A stretch of DNA of 64,000 nucleotides from Biscogniauxia marginata (taxonomy: Eukaryota > Ascomycota > Sordariomycetes > Xylariales > Xylariaceae): the NCBI GenBank assembly GCA_022695795.1, contig MU404076.1:310001-374000 (forward strand), in the 5' to 3' direction. The notes under the pieces were generated by a model. That model had not been told where the DNA came from. It searched no databases and saw only the letters and a program-made list of their open reading frames with translations. Positions 1-11,567 of the stretch are shown here, piece after piece. Within the stretch, counting starts at the first letter, position 1. Every line of letters begins with the position of its first letter. Position numbers and translations under genes: made by a program.

Positions 1-346
1 CGCCGCCGGCGCGCCGGACCACGCGACGGCTGTTGTTGTTCGGCGTGGTCCCCGTCTTGCCGGTGAGGATGAAGGCGCACAGGTCGCCAAAGACGTCGCC
101 GCAGGCCTTCTCGAGGCCGGCGACGTCGGCGGAGGCGGGCGCGCCGATGGCCTCGAGGGCGTCGTCGAGGAACTGGGTCTGCGCCGCCGTCAGGTTCGCC
201 GCGTGCGCGCTCTTGAAGTCGCCGACGCGCGCGAGCTCGCCGGGCGCGATGCTCTGCGCGTACATGGCCGCGTCGTGCATCTCGCTGGCGGCGGCGGCGG
301 CGCCGAACGAGGCGAGGGCGAGGGCGATGATGGCTTTGAACTGCAT
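1..346 (-). CDS. Secreted small protein, N-terminal part (runs off window start)
   Basis: The ATG at 346-344 opens a frame that stays open for 115 codons to the window edge, so the 3' end is missing. The N-terminus (MQFKAIIALALASFG followed by an alanine run) is a textbook signal peptide, with cleavage likely near residues 19-21, so the product should enter the secretory pathway. The visible mature part is Ala/Asp-rich, has one N-glycosylation sequon (NLT) and two cysteines eight residues apart (ACGDVFGDLC). It then turns Asn/Arg-rich (NNNSRR), which might be a processing or linker region. The third-position GC bias is strong and coding-like. I do not recognise the family; a small secreted protein of effector or cell-wall type is possible but not shown. 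Confidence 0.75.
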   Translation of the reverse strand, partial: MQFKAIIALALASFGAAAAASEMHDAAMYAQSIAPGELARVGDFKSAHAANLTAAQTQFLDDALEAIGAPASADVAGLEKACGDVFGDLCAFILTGKTGTTPNNNSRRVVRRAGG

Positions 347-3283
347 CTTGAAGTAATGTAGGTGCTTTGACTTGGATGGTGACTTGTTGGTTGCGAGAGG
401 CTTGAGTTTCGATGGATGCTGGTTGAGAGTTTTTGTCATCTGGTAGGGAGGCGTTGATGCTCTTTATACTTTCTGAGGGTCAATAGGGAGGCATGACATC
501 TTGCTGGTCTTGCTACCGTTCACGTCCGCGTCCACGCCGCCAGAGGTCTTGAGACGTCGCGTATCTTTGCCCAACTACTCACAACGTCACCTGCATCGTC
601 ATCCACAGCCTTGAGCATCATATGGGTCGACTTGAGCGAGTAGGAAACTTCTTGCGAGGAGGCAACACGGAGAATTGCAGAGAGGACTTTTCCCGTCATT
701 ACGCTAGTATGGCACCGGGCATCTCAAGCCGCGATATGACTCTAAGAATGAAGCTCTGGTCTACAAGATCAAGAAAGGCAATGCATACACCGAGACAAAG
801 TAGTATTCCATCCGTCCCAAAAGGCAATTATCACAAATAATAATGCCTGGCTGGGTAGGACGGCGATTACGTGATGTTCAAGCACAACTTATTGGGCTTC
901 CGTTACAACATAGCCGTCGTCGCATCAGTTCCCGACTGGGGATTGGAGAAATAATTGAAAAAAGGAGAAAAGAAAATAACATGCGTGTTACACAATGCAT
1001 ATCGCAGGATTCAGCCTAACTGGTATCAGTCTGACTAACCTTGTCGCTTATTCTCACCATGTATCATGCGGGTCACCCAATATCACAACTGCAAACATCG
1101 ATATATTGAACTTTAAAAATAGAATAGAATGCCGTTGATCTACTCCCACTAGAGTGATACTCGGGAGGATCCACACATATATATTTTAAAGACACGGCGA
1201 ACCATTTTTCTCCTGATTGCTAGATCGCTGAATCTTTTGAGGTAAAGCGTGACGAAGATAAGATGCTTCTGGTGGCGGGAATGTAATGTATAATGGTGTC
1301 GAGAAGGTAGTATTAGAGCCGTTCAACTGTAAAAAGAGTCTCCAGTGATGTATCTCTAGTTAACTCATTGCGCAGCAACTATCGTACTACACATTCTCTT
1401 CAGGCACGTATCGTGATGGTTCAGTAATATAATAGTTCAGAGTTTCAAAAGCCGAACTACTACTACTATGGCCCACCCAGTCAAAAAAATCGCAAATTCT
1501 GATTATCATATGGAAGGTCTTGCAAGTGAGATAAGTTTAGAACACATTTCCCATATCCATGCAAAGGTACATACTATTAGGATTTACTTGGCGAAAGAGT
1601 TCGTACATATATTAACCCTGATATGGGCGGCCCTAAAACGGTATGCTCTTCTTTGTCACGGACATGCGGCCCATGCATTCTGATGTATATAGTACTATGA
1701 TAGTGGGCCTGGAGAGTAGCTTTCCTCTCCAGCGCAACAACAAGTTATATCCGTACCCTTACGTTCTCGTCGTCTTCTGATACCTATTCATTTTCAAACC
1801 CCGAGGAGAGAAAAAGAGTTAAAGAGTTGCACATCGGTTTTTATTGTCTCCCTAAAACCTATTACGGTAGTATATTCCTGTATCACTCAATGTCGTAAGT
1901 TACACCTGCTAATACAATTATACACAAGTTCTCCACCAACTACGTCTAGCTACGTGCCCAGGATCTCAGACTTCGCAAGAAATTAACCAAATTGGCTATC
2001 ACGAGGACTACGTACGGGTTATGATGCCGGATATCACCCTCATGCCAGGCAGGGACAGACTGTCGGGGTTTGCCTCGCCGCTTGTAGCAGTCTGTAGGAG
2101 CTGTGATATCATCAGCGCCCCTGGATGTCAATCGCATAGTTCTGCCTAGAAAGAAAGCCATCTAGGATCATAAGAGTAGACAAACATCTTCCAATATCGA
2201 TGAGCTCGGTTAGAGATAGGTGGCGATCACCTACGCACGCTAGGGGTGATGTGAAAACCAATTCGGCAAATCGTGGAAGCCCGTCAACTCCTACCATGGC
2301 GAACATAGTCGCCGGATCTTGAAGGGTAGTATGTAAGAGGTACAAAATCGGCTTCTAACTCCCACCTATTTACATGAGATTTGAGTTCCCTGCAGTGGTT
2401 TTCGATTTGCAGCGTCACGAGATCCCTGGATCCTAGGAACCCACAGCAGGAGGCAGCGTATGGAATACGCGTATGTTTGCTAGATTTTTGTAGACCAAAT
2501 GATCTGATTATAATATATATACAATTGACAGGAGGATAGCTATGCTAGACTCTTCGCCCCCCTTCTCCCCCCCCCCTTTTTTTTTGTTGCACCTAGGGAT
2601 CTACTCGTGAGAATGTGTTGTTACCGTATCAAAGGAATTCGCTCATGTCAAGAGAACCAGATATTCTATATTTGAAAAGAAAAGAAAAGTGTATAATATT
2701 TGAAGGGTCAAATAACTGACTCTATAAAAATCGCATTTAACGTCTGGCTACCCGGAGTATAAATGAGCACCCGACTTCGAGAGTGAATGTTTGTACGTTA
2801 ATTAGCTCCTAAAACGATGTCGCCGATAACTAGCAGCTGCGAGCCTGGTTCGCCAGCTGGCGTATTTGACTATACCTACCTACTAGACTTGAGGGAATTG
2901 TCATCAGAAGTCGAAGACTCTACGGTACGGATTTCTGGGACTTCTTGAATTTGCCGTGAGACTACGTACGTGACATGATAGCGAGCACAAGAAATTTGAT
3001 ACTTCACCACTTGCCAGACTTCCTACACAGTTCATTTCCCAGTCGGTAGGCAGGCTACTTCTAAATTCCAACGTAGGTATCTCGTAACTAATTGAATTGA
3101 GTCTTCAGCCCTGTTGCTGACGCCATGAGACACCAGACCTTACCTGTCCAGTAGACTATGAGGCGAAATTAGAGGAAACCTCACATTTCCTCGGGATAAT
3201 TCTTGCACTCGGACACTATCCTCGCCTCTCCCCATTCAATATTTTTATAAAAAAAAATTCCACCTCAAAAGGGCATTTTAAAA
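347..3283. other. Intergenic, about 2.9 kb, no supported gene
   Basis: Only short, compositionally random ORFs occur here on either strand. It is AT-rich and holds a C-run followed by a T-run near 2560-2585 and a GAAAA microsatellite near 2685-2700. The part next to 347 should contain the promoter of the secreted-protein gene, and the part next to 3283 that of the DUF952 gene. I see no tRNA, transposon or conserved motif. Confidence 0.6.
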
Positions 3284-3790
3284 ATGGCTCCCCCCTCTCC
3301 CCTCCCCACGTACGTCTACAAGATCGTGCCATCCGCTCCCCCTTCCCCCCTTCCGGCCTCGTATCCGCTCTCGGAGCTGGACCAGAAGGACGGGTTCGTG
3401 CACCTGAGCACGGCGACGCAGGTTAGTTCTCGTTCCCCTTCCCGTTCTCGTCTAACCAAAATTTCTACCGTCTCCCCCCTCCCCCCCCCTCCAAGACCAC
3501 TATAAAAATTTACCCTCCCCCTAAACAAAACCCCATAGATCCCTACGACAGCGGACCTCTTCTTCGGCTCGTCCGCGCGCCTCTGGGTCCTCAAGGTCCG
3601 GTTCGCGGACAAGTTCCACGCCGATACCACCTGGGAGGTCCCCGGGTGCCCGCACCTGTACGGCAACTTCGGGGCCGGCGACGTTGAGGGCGTGAGGGAG
3701 TTCTCGCGGCCCGGCGGCGACGCCGGCGGTGTTAGTGGGAGTTGGAAAGATGCGATCGCGGAGCAGGAGGGTGGGTGGTTGGTTTTCTAA
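3284..3790 (+). CDS. DUF952 domain protein
   Basis: Two exons: 3284-3421 and 3539-3790, joined in phase 0 across a 117-nt intron (donor GTTAGT, acceptor ATAG). The product is 129 aa, close to the usual DUF952 length. It shows the family's opening pattern: the YVYKIV strand near residues 10-15, then a DGFVHLST block at the end of exon 1 containing the family-typical His-Leu-Ser. Exon 2 supplies TADLFFG and the WEVPGCPHLYGNF block. DUF952 proteins are small single-domain proteins of unknown biochemical activity found in bacteria and fungi, so no function is inferred. The intron is pyrimidine-rich. A G-run lies just downstream near 3820-3833. Confidence 0.85.
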
Positions 3791-4620
3791 CGATAGGGAA
3801 AGAGAAAGGATGGGGTCGAAGGGGGGGGGGGGGTTTCAGGAGGAGGAAGACTAGAGGAAGGATAAGAGGTTCTCAGGTATTTTTCATCCATTTCGATTTA
3901 GGGGCGAGGGTGAGCCCTTATTTATAAGGCATCGTTTTATCGTCAACGCTTCAATGATGGAGAAGAGCGAGGGATTGGTCAAAGTAGAGAGCGGCGATCC
4001 AACATCCCCCGGGTAGAGATTCGAGATTCCGTTAGGTCCGTTAGTCCGTCAATGAACCGGGCTATGGTTTATCAATATATAAGAGGAACAGGAATTGAAA
4101 ACTTGAATGACGGTATAAATCCCGTTGAGGCTGCTAGACTACACACACTTCAAGAGGCAACCACGAAGTGAAGAGCGTAGGGGCAGTTTGGAAATTACAG
4201 AAAATTAAGGGGATGTATTTCTGTCTGTAGCGTTCTGGTGATCAACCTAACCTAGTTGGCAAGAAAGGTATACCTAGAGTACAGCTTGGGCGTTGTACAG
4301 GGATCTGCCTGTCCCCCAAAGCCATATATTTCCCCCCTGATATTAGGATGTTATCAATCTCTCTTATGCATTCTCTTGTCGAGTGTGACATTCTCCTGGA
4401 GAAGTTTTTTTTGTGCTGCCGGTGCCCGGTGCCCGGGGCTCCTTGTCCGCCCGCCCCATACTAAACCAAACTCCACGCTGGAAATAAATCAGTATGAACG
4501 GATTGGGTTGCTAAAAGAATAGTAGTTCCCAATACGTATGCCGTGTCTCGTAATGATGGTTGCCCACGGTCTGCGCGTATGCCGCAAACTCTAAGATCCC
4601 GTCTCTTTCCCCAAATTCGT
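3791..4620. other. Intergenic, 3' flanks of two convergent genes
   Basis: About 830 bp between the DUF952 stop (+) and the stop of the serine-rich hypothetical gene (-). It includes a G homopolymer near 3820-3833. ORFs present are short and unconvincing. It presumably holds both 3' UTRs. Confidence 0.5.
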
Positions 4621-5208
4621 TCAATCTTTGTTGCCACGCCATTTCCCGAAGATTCTGTTCCTCCGCGATCCGTCTTCCAAACTCTCCTTAGAGCCTCTGA
4701 AATCGGAATTTGGCGTAAGGTAGTTCCCTTTGTTGAGTTCATCGATATGGTCGATGCTATCAGCTCCGTCTTTCGATAATCCTCCAATGCTGCCGTCATC
4801 ATCAGGCTCCTTGATCTCTATGATATCGATGGCGCTGTCTATCGACGGCAATACTGACGATGCCGACGCATTCGGGTGTTGATTTAACTCATGGGTGATA
4901 AGGCCATGGCTGACTGTCCTTCTCTTGCGTTTCGATAGAAATGACTTCCTCGACCGATGGAACGTCTTGGAAGGGTCTATATCCTCGGTGGACATAGAAT
5001 ATCCCGGATCGACGATTGCATCTGGATGACGGAGAGAGGTGGTGCACGCGGCGAACGAGTCTGGGAAACCAGTGTCATAACCGCGGCTTGTGGGCCGACT
5101 GCTGCTCGTACTAGTTGAGATGGTCGACATGGTGGTGAGGCTGTCAGATGTCTTAGTTCTGTATAGACTTCTCTTGGAAGACATGCATCTGAAGAGGGGA
5201 AGAGCCAT
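4621..5208 (-). CDS. Hypothetical serine-rich protein
   Basis: A single open frame of 195 codons with coding-like composition. The product is low in hydrophobics and serine/threonine-rich over residues 10-60. It has basic clusters (RKSFLSKRKRR near residues 85-95) and an acidic stretch (IKEPDDDG), and ends in a basic tail (RRNRIFGKWRGNKD). There is no signal peptide, membrane segment or recognisable enzymatic motif. The basic clusters could be nuclear targeting signals, but that is inference. A second Met at residue 9 (MSSKRSLYRTK) could be the real start. I do not recognise the family; it looks like a lineage-restricted, mostly disordered protein. Confidence 0.6.
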   Translation of the reverse strand: MALPLFRCMSSKRSLYRTKTSDSLTTMSTISTSTSSSRPTSRGYDTGFPDSFAACTTSLRHPDAIVDPGYSMSTEDIDPSKTFHRSRKSFLSKRKRRTVSHGLITHELNQHPNASASSVLPSIDSAIDIIEIKEPDDDGSIGGLSKDGADSIDHIDELNKGNYLTPNSDFRGSKESLEDGSRRNRIFGKWRGNKD

Positions 5209-8200
5209 TATTTTCTTTTTAGGTGGGCGAGACGGCCTTGGGTACGTGGCTGATCACTGCGGCTCGTCCGCTACCTATGTTTAGGTACCCAAGGTTTGGT
5301 ATGTGTGGTGGTGGCAGTGCTCTGAAGCTTTTCAGACGCGCCGAAACAAGGGGACGAATGCGAAACTTAAACGAGAGGGCGGCAGGATAAAGTTTGAAAA
5401 TGCTTGAGCGCAAAAGTTTAGCAGAACAAAAGAAACGCAGAGGAAGCCATCTAGCACGATGCTTCCTCTCTAGCCTCGAGAGAATTGGGCATTGAGGGTA
5501 TTTGGTACATATGTAGTACCTTTCCACTCGGAGGGGCCGGCGATGATCATTATTAGTCACCGAGACGAAGATTTGGATCATAATAAAGCACCAGACTAGA
5601 CACCCAGGCCAACTTTGACGTGACCTCAGCTGGACGATGAGATTGAAATTGATTGGAGATTGGTCGTAGCTGGCTCCGCCCCTGATGACGAGGTTGAAGA
5701 AGAGAGAGGCCTGCTCACCTGAAAGCGGCCCGGGGCAAATGCCAAGAGCCAGCTAAGTTCGGTAATTCGGCTCGCTAGGGGAGTATCGTTTGTCTTGGCG
5801 AGGACCCGCGCGCCTAAGAAATGAACGGAGAACGGTGCCGTTTCCGGGGACGTGGAGATTGCCAGCTTCGCTCTGCTTCTCGAAGGATGAAAAGTGAAGA
5901 GATCGTGGAGACAGGAAAAGGATGGAGGGGTAGGAGATATAAGCGAGGAATTTGTAGGTATCGTGTTGTTAGTTAACAATAAAGAGAGAAAAAAAGAGAT
6001 GCGGTCAGGCGGTCTTGACTGTGGAATCCTCCGGGTGAGATGAGGACCTAAGGTTAGTTGGTATGCAGAAGAATGCGTATTGCAACTCTAGCCTCGGAAG
6101 CTGACTGGCTTTGACAAAGGCATGTCGCAGAATAGCGTCTGAGTTGGGCAGGTTGACTGAACACCGACTTGTTGCTAGTAGGGACATGTCTCAGAAATTC
6201 TGCAGGCCGACTCTTTCGCTCCTTTTGTAGCTAGTGAGCACAGCAGCAGCAACACTCGCTGCGTGACGAATCCTGTGGCCATGTGGCAAGTGTAATCCGC
6301 TATCCGGATTTCCGGTTCGCATGTTAGGTAAGAGGCCGGCGTCAACTAGGACTCCTTGTAGGAGGGCGTGACGCTTACTATTGGCCCGTACGCCCATCTT
6401 GGAACGCACGAAGCTTTAGGGACTACGCATGGGCACGAGTTGATAACTGGGCGCCGCAACTCTGCAGCGCTTTCTTCCGGCCAGTAAACTTGCGAGGGGG
6501 GGTCCCTCCTCAGAGCCGTCCACGCTTGTAGTTCCTGCTGTATGTCTCGCAGATAATGCGTATCGCGGACAGACGCTACGGCGTGATTGGTGTGTGTTTG
6601 CCTCCCTGGGTAGTCCGTAAACCGTGCTACTTGGTCTCTACCTCTGCCGATGGACACCCGATATCCATTCGGGTCGAGTCGTTGTGCAGTACCCTAAAAT
6701 ATACTATACCTATACCGAGACACGTTGTTGTCATACCACGTAGAGCCGGTGGGGTGTCGCGCTGCTAAGGGATTAGGGATTAGGTATTAGGTATGGATTC
6801 TGAATAAAATGAACTTGGGAAATGTTGCTCAGCCACCATTGGTCGATCTTATGACATAAGCATCGGTATCGAACCATAGGTAGGCAGGTCCCGAAACCCT
6901 GCTCCTGCTTTGATTCAACATAATTAAGCCTTTTGGTCACCCGATGACAGCTGTCATAACAAGTAAGCGTACTTCACTACAGATTTAACAGGTTGATCCC
7001 ATCCAAATGCGTCCTTCTTTTCCTCATCCTCAGCAGCGATCTTGCCTGACCCCTAGGTAATAGCTCTTTTTTTCCCTTCCACACTCTTGGAAACACACCC
7101 AATGCTTTTCCGCTTTCGGCTCTCTCCCAGCTGATTATGTTAAGATCGTCGTTATCAAATCCCGCTTGGCTTACGCAAGTGTATACAGTCCGTTGGCGAT
7201 GACAGAGTTGTCAATAGTTGCAAATCGTTTTTAGGGGCTAACTACCAAGAAAACCCCGAAATGTAGTGTGCATCAGTAACTGTTCAGTGACTGTTGACGT
7301 CTTCATGCAGATATCGTTGAATCTCTGTGCCGTGCCGCACCCCCCTAGCCTACTAGTATCTACCTAGTTCCTACCTACCTAGGTATATGGAGATGTAGCG
7401 ACTCAACTGTTACGGTAATTGAGCTATCACGTAGCGTCATTTCACCTACACTAGAACTGGCTGCTTCGGCCATCGTGTAATCACGGATATAACTGCCACT
7501 GAGAAAAGATGTGTCTAGTAAGTTCTCCTACCCCAGCCTTCATCCTGTGGAGCTTTGACGTTTCTCGTCGAAGGCCCGTGTGTCCTGTGCCAAGCGATAT
7601 GGGGATCAACCCCCCCTGCTAACTCTCGAATCCTTGAGCTTGTCTTTGGACGCCAATCATACAGGAAAAAGGGGGGCCTATCAACTTGGGCATGCAAGGT
7701 AATAAACACCCTAATCTTGGTATTGCGTAGAGCCTCAAGATTAGATAGTTACCTAAAATGTGGCTATGCTAGATGCTAGTTGAGTGAATGGAGATTAACT
7801 TCGGGGAAAATATCATGGCAAACTTAGAAAGTGGTTGGGTTATGTATAGACTTTATCAGCTTCGGGCTTAATGTGTTCTAGCGTAACATCGTCTTCGGTA
7901 TTTGGCCATCTAGCGTACCTAGCAAGTGAACCTCCTCCATCGATAATTAAGTTCAGAGACTGGGGTGAATATGGTAGACTTCTTGGGTACTACCATAGCA
8001 ATTTTATAACATTGTGCTATGGTCCCATCCCATGAAAGGGGTTTAGGAAACTATCCGTTTTGGGACACTCTGAGCGGCAATTGGTGCCGGCCGTGTCACG
8101 ATCGGGATCATGAAATGCTGTGTAAAACCCTTCGGACTATTCTCGAAGCCGTCCCAATGAAGGGCATAACGGAAATATGTTGTGTAAACTTAAGCAGCAC

Positions 8201-8915
8201 AAGTGGGTAGCCCAGAAGATCAGATTTGGGGTCTCGGGAGTCACTTAAAAAAACCACCGATCTTGTCTTTTTCACTTTTTCATGACAGTAAATCCCCATT
8301 GACTTGACTGGTTCCTAACTTAGTGGATTGAGAACAGTGATAACTTTTGCTTGTCTTGGAGACACAGGGTAGTTTTCCGCGCTTAGTCAACAGCTTTCAA
8401 TGGACGAAATAGTCCTATTAAGACTTATATAAGATGCCTCAATGTATGTTGATGTAAGTAAACAGAGCAAGTGACGTCATACGCGAGTCTTCATCAATCC
8501 CCGCCGCAAGCCTGCCCCCTTCAGTTTATAGTCTTGTTGAAACAGACCCAAACGCCTGCTAGAGTGCCACGTTGTTGCCGACCTATATTTAATACCAAAG
8601 ACCGTTATCCCACCATCATTTCGGTGGCGCAGATAGGGCACGTTTTCTCGGAGTTACAATAAGTTCGACTCGACGTCATACACCGAGGCCGTCCGCGAGG
8701 AGTGGTCGCAGATCGAAGCTAGATTAAACCCTCCCGACATCCATCAACTCCAAATCCGATGATTTCTATCCTCCTACACACCTACCAATACTACCCAGGT
8801 GGAAAATCAAATCTACTCCTATCGCACTGAGGGAGTTTAGTTTTTCATTATCACAAAATTCTGACCTCCTTTTCTCCTGACCCTTCCCACCCCTTTTCTT
8901 TTGTCCTACCCGCAG
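5209..8915. other. Gene-poor intergenic region, about 3.7 kb
   Basis: No ORF here has convincing coding character. A 117-codon minus-strand frame (5626-5979) is Ser/Pro-rich but has no conserved feature. At 8662-8762 (+) a short frame (encoding SYTEAVREEWSQIEARLN) looks protein-like and sits just upstream of the small hypothetical gene starting at 8916. It could be an upstream exon or a relic, but I could not join it in frame with good splice sites. Several TACCTAGGTA-type motifs occur near 7360-7385. Confidence 0.45.
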
Positions 8916-9218
8916 ATGGCGCCGATCACGAAGAATAACAGCAGCAGCAACAACGACCACTTCAAGCGCGCCGTCGCGGACCTCGGAGCGATGCAGGAGC
9001 GCGCCAACGCTGAACACGCGGCGGCCATGGCGGAAGCCCGGTCACGGCTCGCGCCGCTGGTCGGCGAGCACGAGGCGGAGATGCGGGAGGCTCAGAGGCG
9101 GATGGACGAGCTGGGCGGCGGGGTTGATGGGGCCGGGCACGAGAGGGCGATGAGGGAGGGGGACGAGAGGTTGAGGGAGCTGGATTATGGGCGAGGGGGG
9201 GTAGGAGGAAGTGGATAG
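8916..9218 (+). CDS. Small hypothetical helical protein (possibly a 3' exon)
   Basis: The ATG at 8916 gives a 100-codon frame with strong GC3 bias, in contrast to its AT-rich surroundings. The product is charged and predicted helical: the Ala/Glu/Arg-rich stretch from about residue 12 to 70 (for example ERANAEHAAAMAEARSRL and EAEMREAQRRMDEL) suggests a coiled coil, followed by a Gly-rich tail. The ATG is preceded directly by a pyrimidine tract ending in CCCGCAG, a good 3' splice site. The visible part may therefore be the last exon of a longer gene whose upstream exon lies before 8890, and the start is uncertain. I do not recognise the family. Confidence 0.4.
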   Translation: MAPITKNNSSSNNDHFKRAVADLGAMQERANAEHAAAMAEARSRLAPLVGEHEAEMREAQRRMDELGGGVDGAGHERAMREGDERLRELDYGRGGVGGSG

Positions 9219-9753
9219 GTAGTGATGACCCTGGGTGGGAGGTATGTATGGATAGTTGGTAGTTGTATGGAGGGCTTAGACACTGGTTTGACGGGGGGCG
9301 GGTTTACGATAGTATTAACGAATTTACGAGGATACTAAATTATGTAAAGCATATACTACTCGTGATTGTCCCGAGGATTGTTGATCTTAAAACTAGGTAG
9401 GTAGTTCTGAAGATATTTTGAAGTACTTGTCATTGTTTGTAGATTATTGAAAAAAGTACACAGTTATAACCACCAAAGTTCCTGATATCCAAGAGTTAAC
9501 CTATCCAAAATCCCATCCCAAGTGTATCCTTCTATTCGTTATTTTCGGTAAATGAAACATGTAGTTGAATCATTGTTCGTCGTCGATATATTGTTTTTCG
9601 TTCGTCACTCGTGGGAAAGGAGCACTTATTGTCTTTAAGAGTCCCTATTAACAAGAAAAGAGCAAAATGTTAAGAACTGTCCCTATAGTAGTGGAGTCGT
9701 ATCAGAGGGGGGTCACCACGGGGAGACTTTTTTGAATGATAGGAAAATTTGAC

Positions 9754-10104
9754 TTACAATAATGCCAACGTCAGATCACCGTGGATCCGCGCCTTCAGTG
9801 TCACCTCGACCTCTAGGTTGAGGTCTAGCCGTAGCTTGAGAGTGTCACTCTTGCCCCCGTCGTCCTGCTGCGGTTGTTGCATCATCTGCTGTTGCTGCTG
9901 TGGTGGCGGCATCATTTGCTGTTGCTGAGGCTGCGGCTGAGCTAGCTGCTGCTCGACGCCGTTCTGTGCCTGACGACGGCGGTTCCGGCGGCGTGACCGC
10001 GGCGCCTGGGAACCCCTCTCTGAAGGATCCTCTGATTGGTCACGGACTTGGGTTGGGGGCTGTCGAACTGGCGACTGCTCCTCTGCGCTTGGGCTCGCGG
10101 ACAT
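9754..10104 (-). CDS. Hypothetical Gln-rich protein with conserved-looking C-terminal strand segment
   Basis: 116 codons, one exon. The N-terminal half is disordered: Ser/Pro/Gln-rich with a basic patch (RSRRRNRRR, residues about 37-45) and PQQQQQMM repeats at about residues 55-80. The C-terminus (DTLKLRLDLNLEVEVTLKARIHGDLTLALL) is an alternating hydrophobic/charged segment ending in a hydrophobic tail. From memory, a similar ending occurs in small uncharacterised ascomycete proteins, so that end is probably the functional part. The stop codon TAA overlaps a perfect GTAAGT donor (TTGTAAGT), so an alternatively spliced longer form is possible. No enzymatic motif is visible. Confidence 0.6.
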   Translation of the reverse strand: MSASPSAEEQSPVRQPPTQVRDQSEDPSERGSQAPRSRRRNRRRQAQNGVEQQLAQPQPQQQQMMPPPQQQQQMMQQPQQDDGGKSDTLKLRLDLNLEVEVTLKARIHGDLTLALL

Positions 10105-11567
10105 TGTGGATGTGTGATATGTATATAAGTCAACCTATATAGAATAAAGGGAATATAGTAGAAAATATACGTTGAAGCTCTAGTAGGTGATCACTTAATC
10201 GTCGATAGTTAATGCCAAGCAAATACGTAAGAGTGAAAGGAAACAAAAGTCACATTGAGACGTGAAGTTCGGTATGGATATTTGTATCGAGCGTGTAAGA
10301 CGAATAACAACAGGCAAGAGCCTTACCTAACTGCCTTACCTCACCTACATCGTAGGTATTTTCGCGGTGCAGAGTCCAGAACGTCACTCTTCGCCCTCAG
10401 GTCGAGACAAAAACCTGATTCCCGGTTGTGGCTGCTGGAATTACAGTTGGAGATGATGTGGTGGATCGAGATCGACCATGTAGGCTTACATCATGAGCCG
10501 CATGAGCGCTGAATTACGAAAGCCCTACGCGCCCCGCTTCTAGGTAGGGATAGGGGTAGACCGAGATTCGCATTGCATTGCTTTAATCTATATTTAACGC
10601 TGTAACAACGATTTAGCAAAAGGATATCGTACTAAACATGACCAAAGCCCATCTCAGGCTTGATGGGAAGTCTTCTAGATACGTAAACGGATGACTTCAT
10701 ACCAAACTCATATTAATTGGTCTTTGGCAGTGTACCTGTTTTTCATCCCTTCTCACTCTACAGCGACAATGCCAACACATCAATTGGCTCTGACTTCACA
10801 GTAACGCCCTGGTCTGTGCTGGCCGCTGGGTGGACTTGGCCGGGAGAGCGGCATGTTTCATGAATCTCTGACCTATTATGATGCCAAGATCACTTTCAGC
10901 ACTTGAAGAACATCAGAGACTCTAGGTTTCTTTCAATTAGAAGAACAATAAGCAAACTAATCAAGATCAGGACCTTCTCTGTCGCAGTTCTTGTTTACCA
11001 CCCAGCAAGAGAGTAGAGCATCTGTATTTGTACTTCAACGGCGACGCATGTCTCAGGAACCACTGAACCTTTCCTAAGCTTTATTTAGGGGATGAGCTAT
11101 CGCTTGCTCGACCGTGCTCTAAATATGTAGAAATTGATTTTGGCCTGTGATGAATTGATAATATATATCCATCTAAAGACTAAATCACATCGGAGTGGCA
11201 TTGCTGCTTTCAAGAACGAATTTTAGACGCCAATACTAATATCGAGTCCTATACTACTAAGATATAGTATAATAACTTACAACAAACACCTACCATAAGT
11301 CTAGCCAATGGAGATGCTCTATAATCTCTTCATAATTCGTCATGGCTATTTGTCGTGAGGATAGTCTGTATAGGTTCTAATTGCCATACGCAATTAGCGA
11401 TATCGCTTTTGCAACATTATCGCGAAGAGGATATTATCTAGTAGGTATTATATAAGGTTAAGAAAGATTGCATACGTGAATAATTAAATATAATATTCGT
11501 AGAACATAATTACCCCTTTCTTGTTCTCCACATACTACTCAATCGTCCCCCCTCCCCTCTGCTGCTC
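10105..11567. other. Intergenic, about 1.5 kb, no supported gene
   Basis: AT-rich, with dense stop codons in all frames, especially 10600-11510. Part near 10105-10250 should be the promoter of the Gln-rich gene, and the part before 11568 the 3' flank of the membrane-protein gene. I see nothing else. Confidence 0.5.

Noticed and set aside
5626..5979. 117-codon minus-strand Ser/Pro-rich frame
   Set aside because: No conserved feature, no convincing codon bias and no recognisable homology; probably chance.
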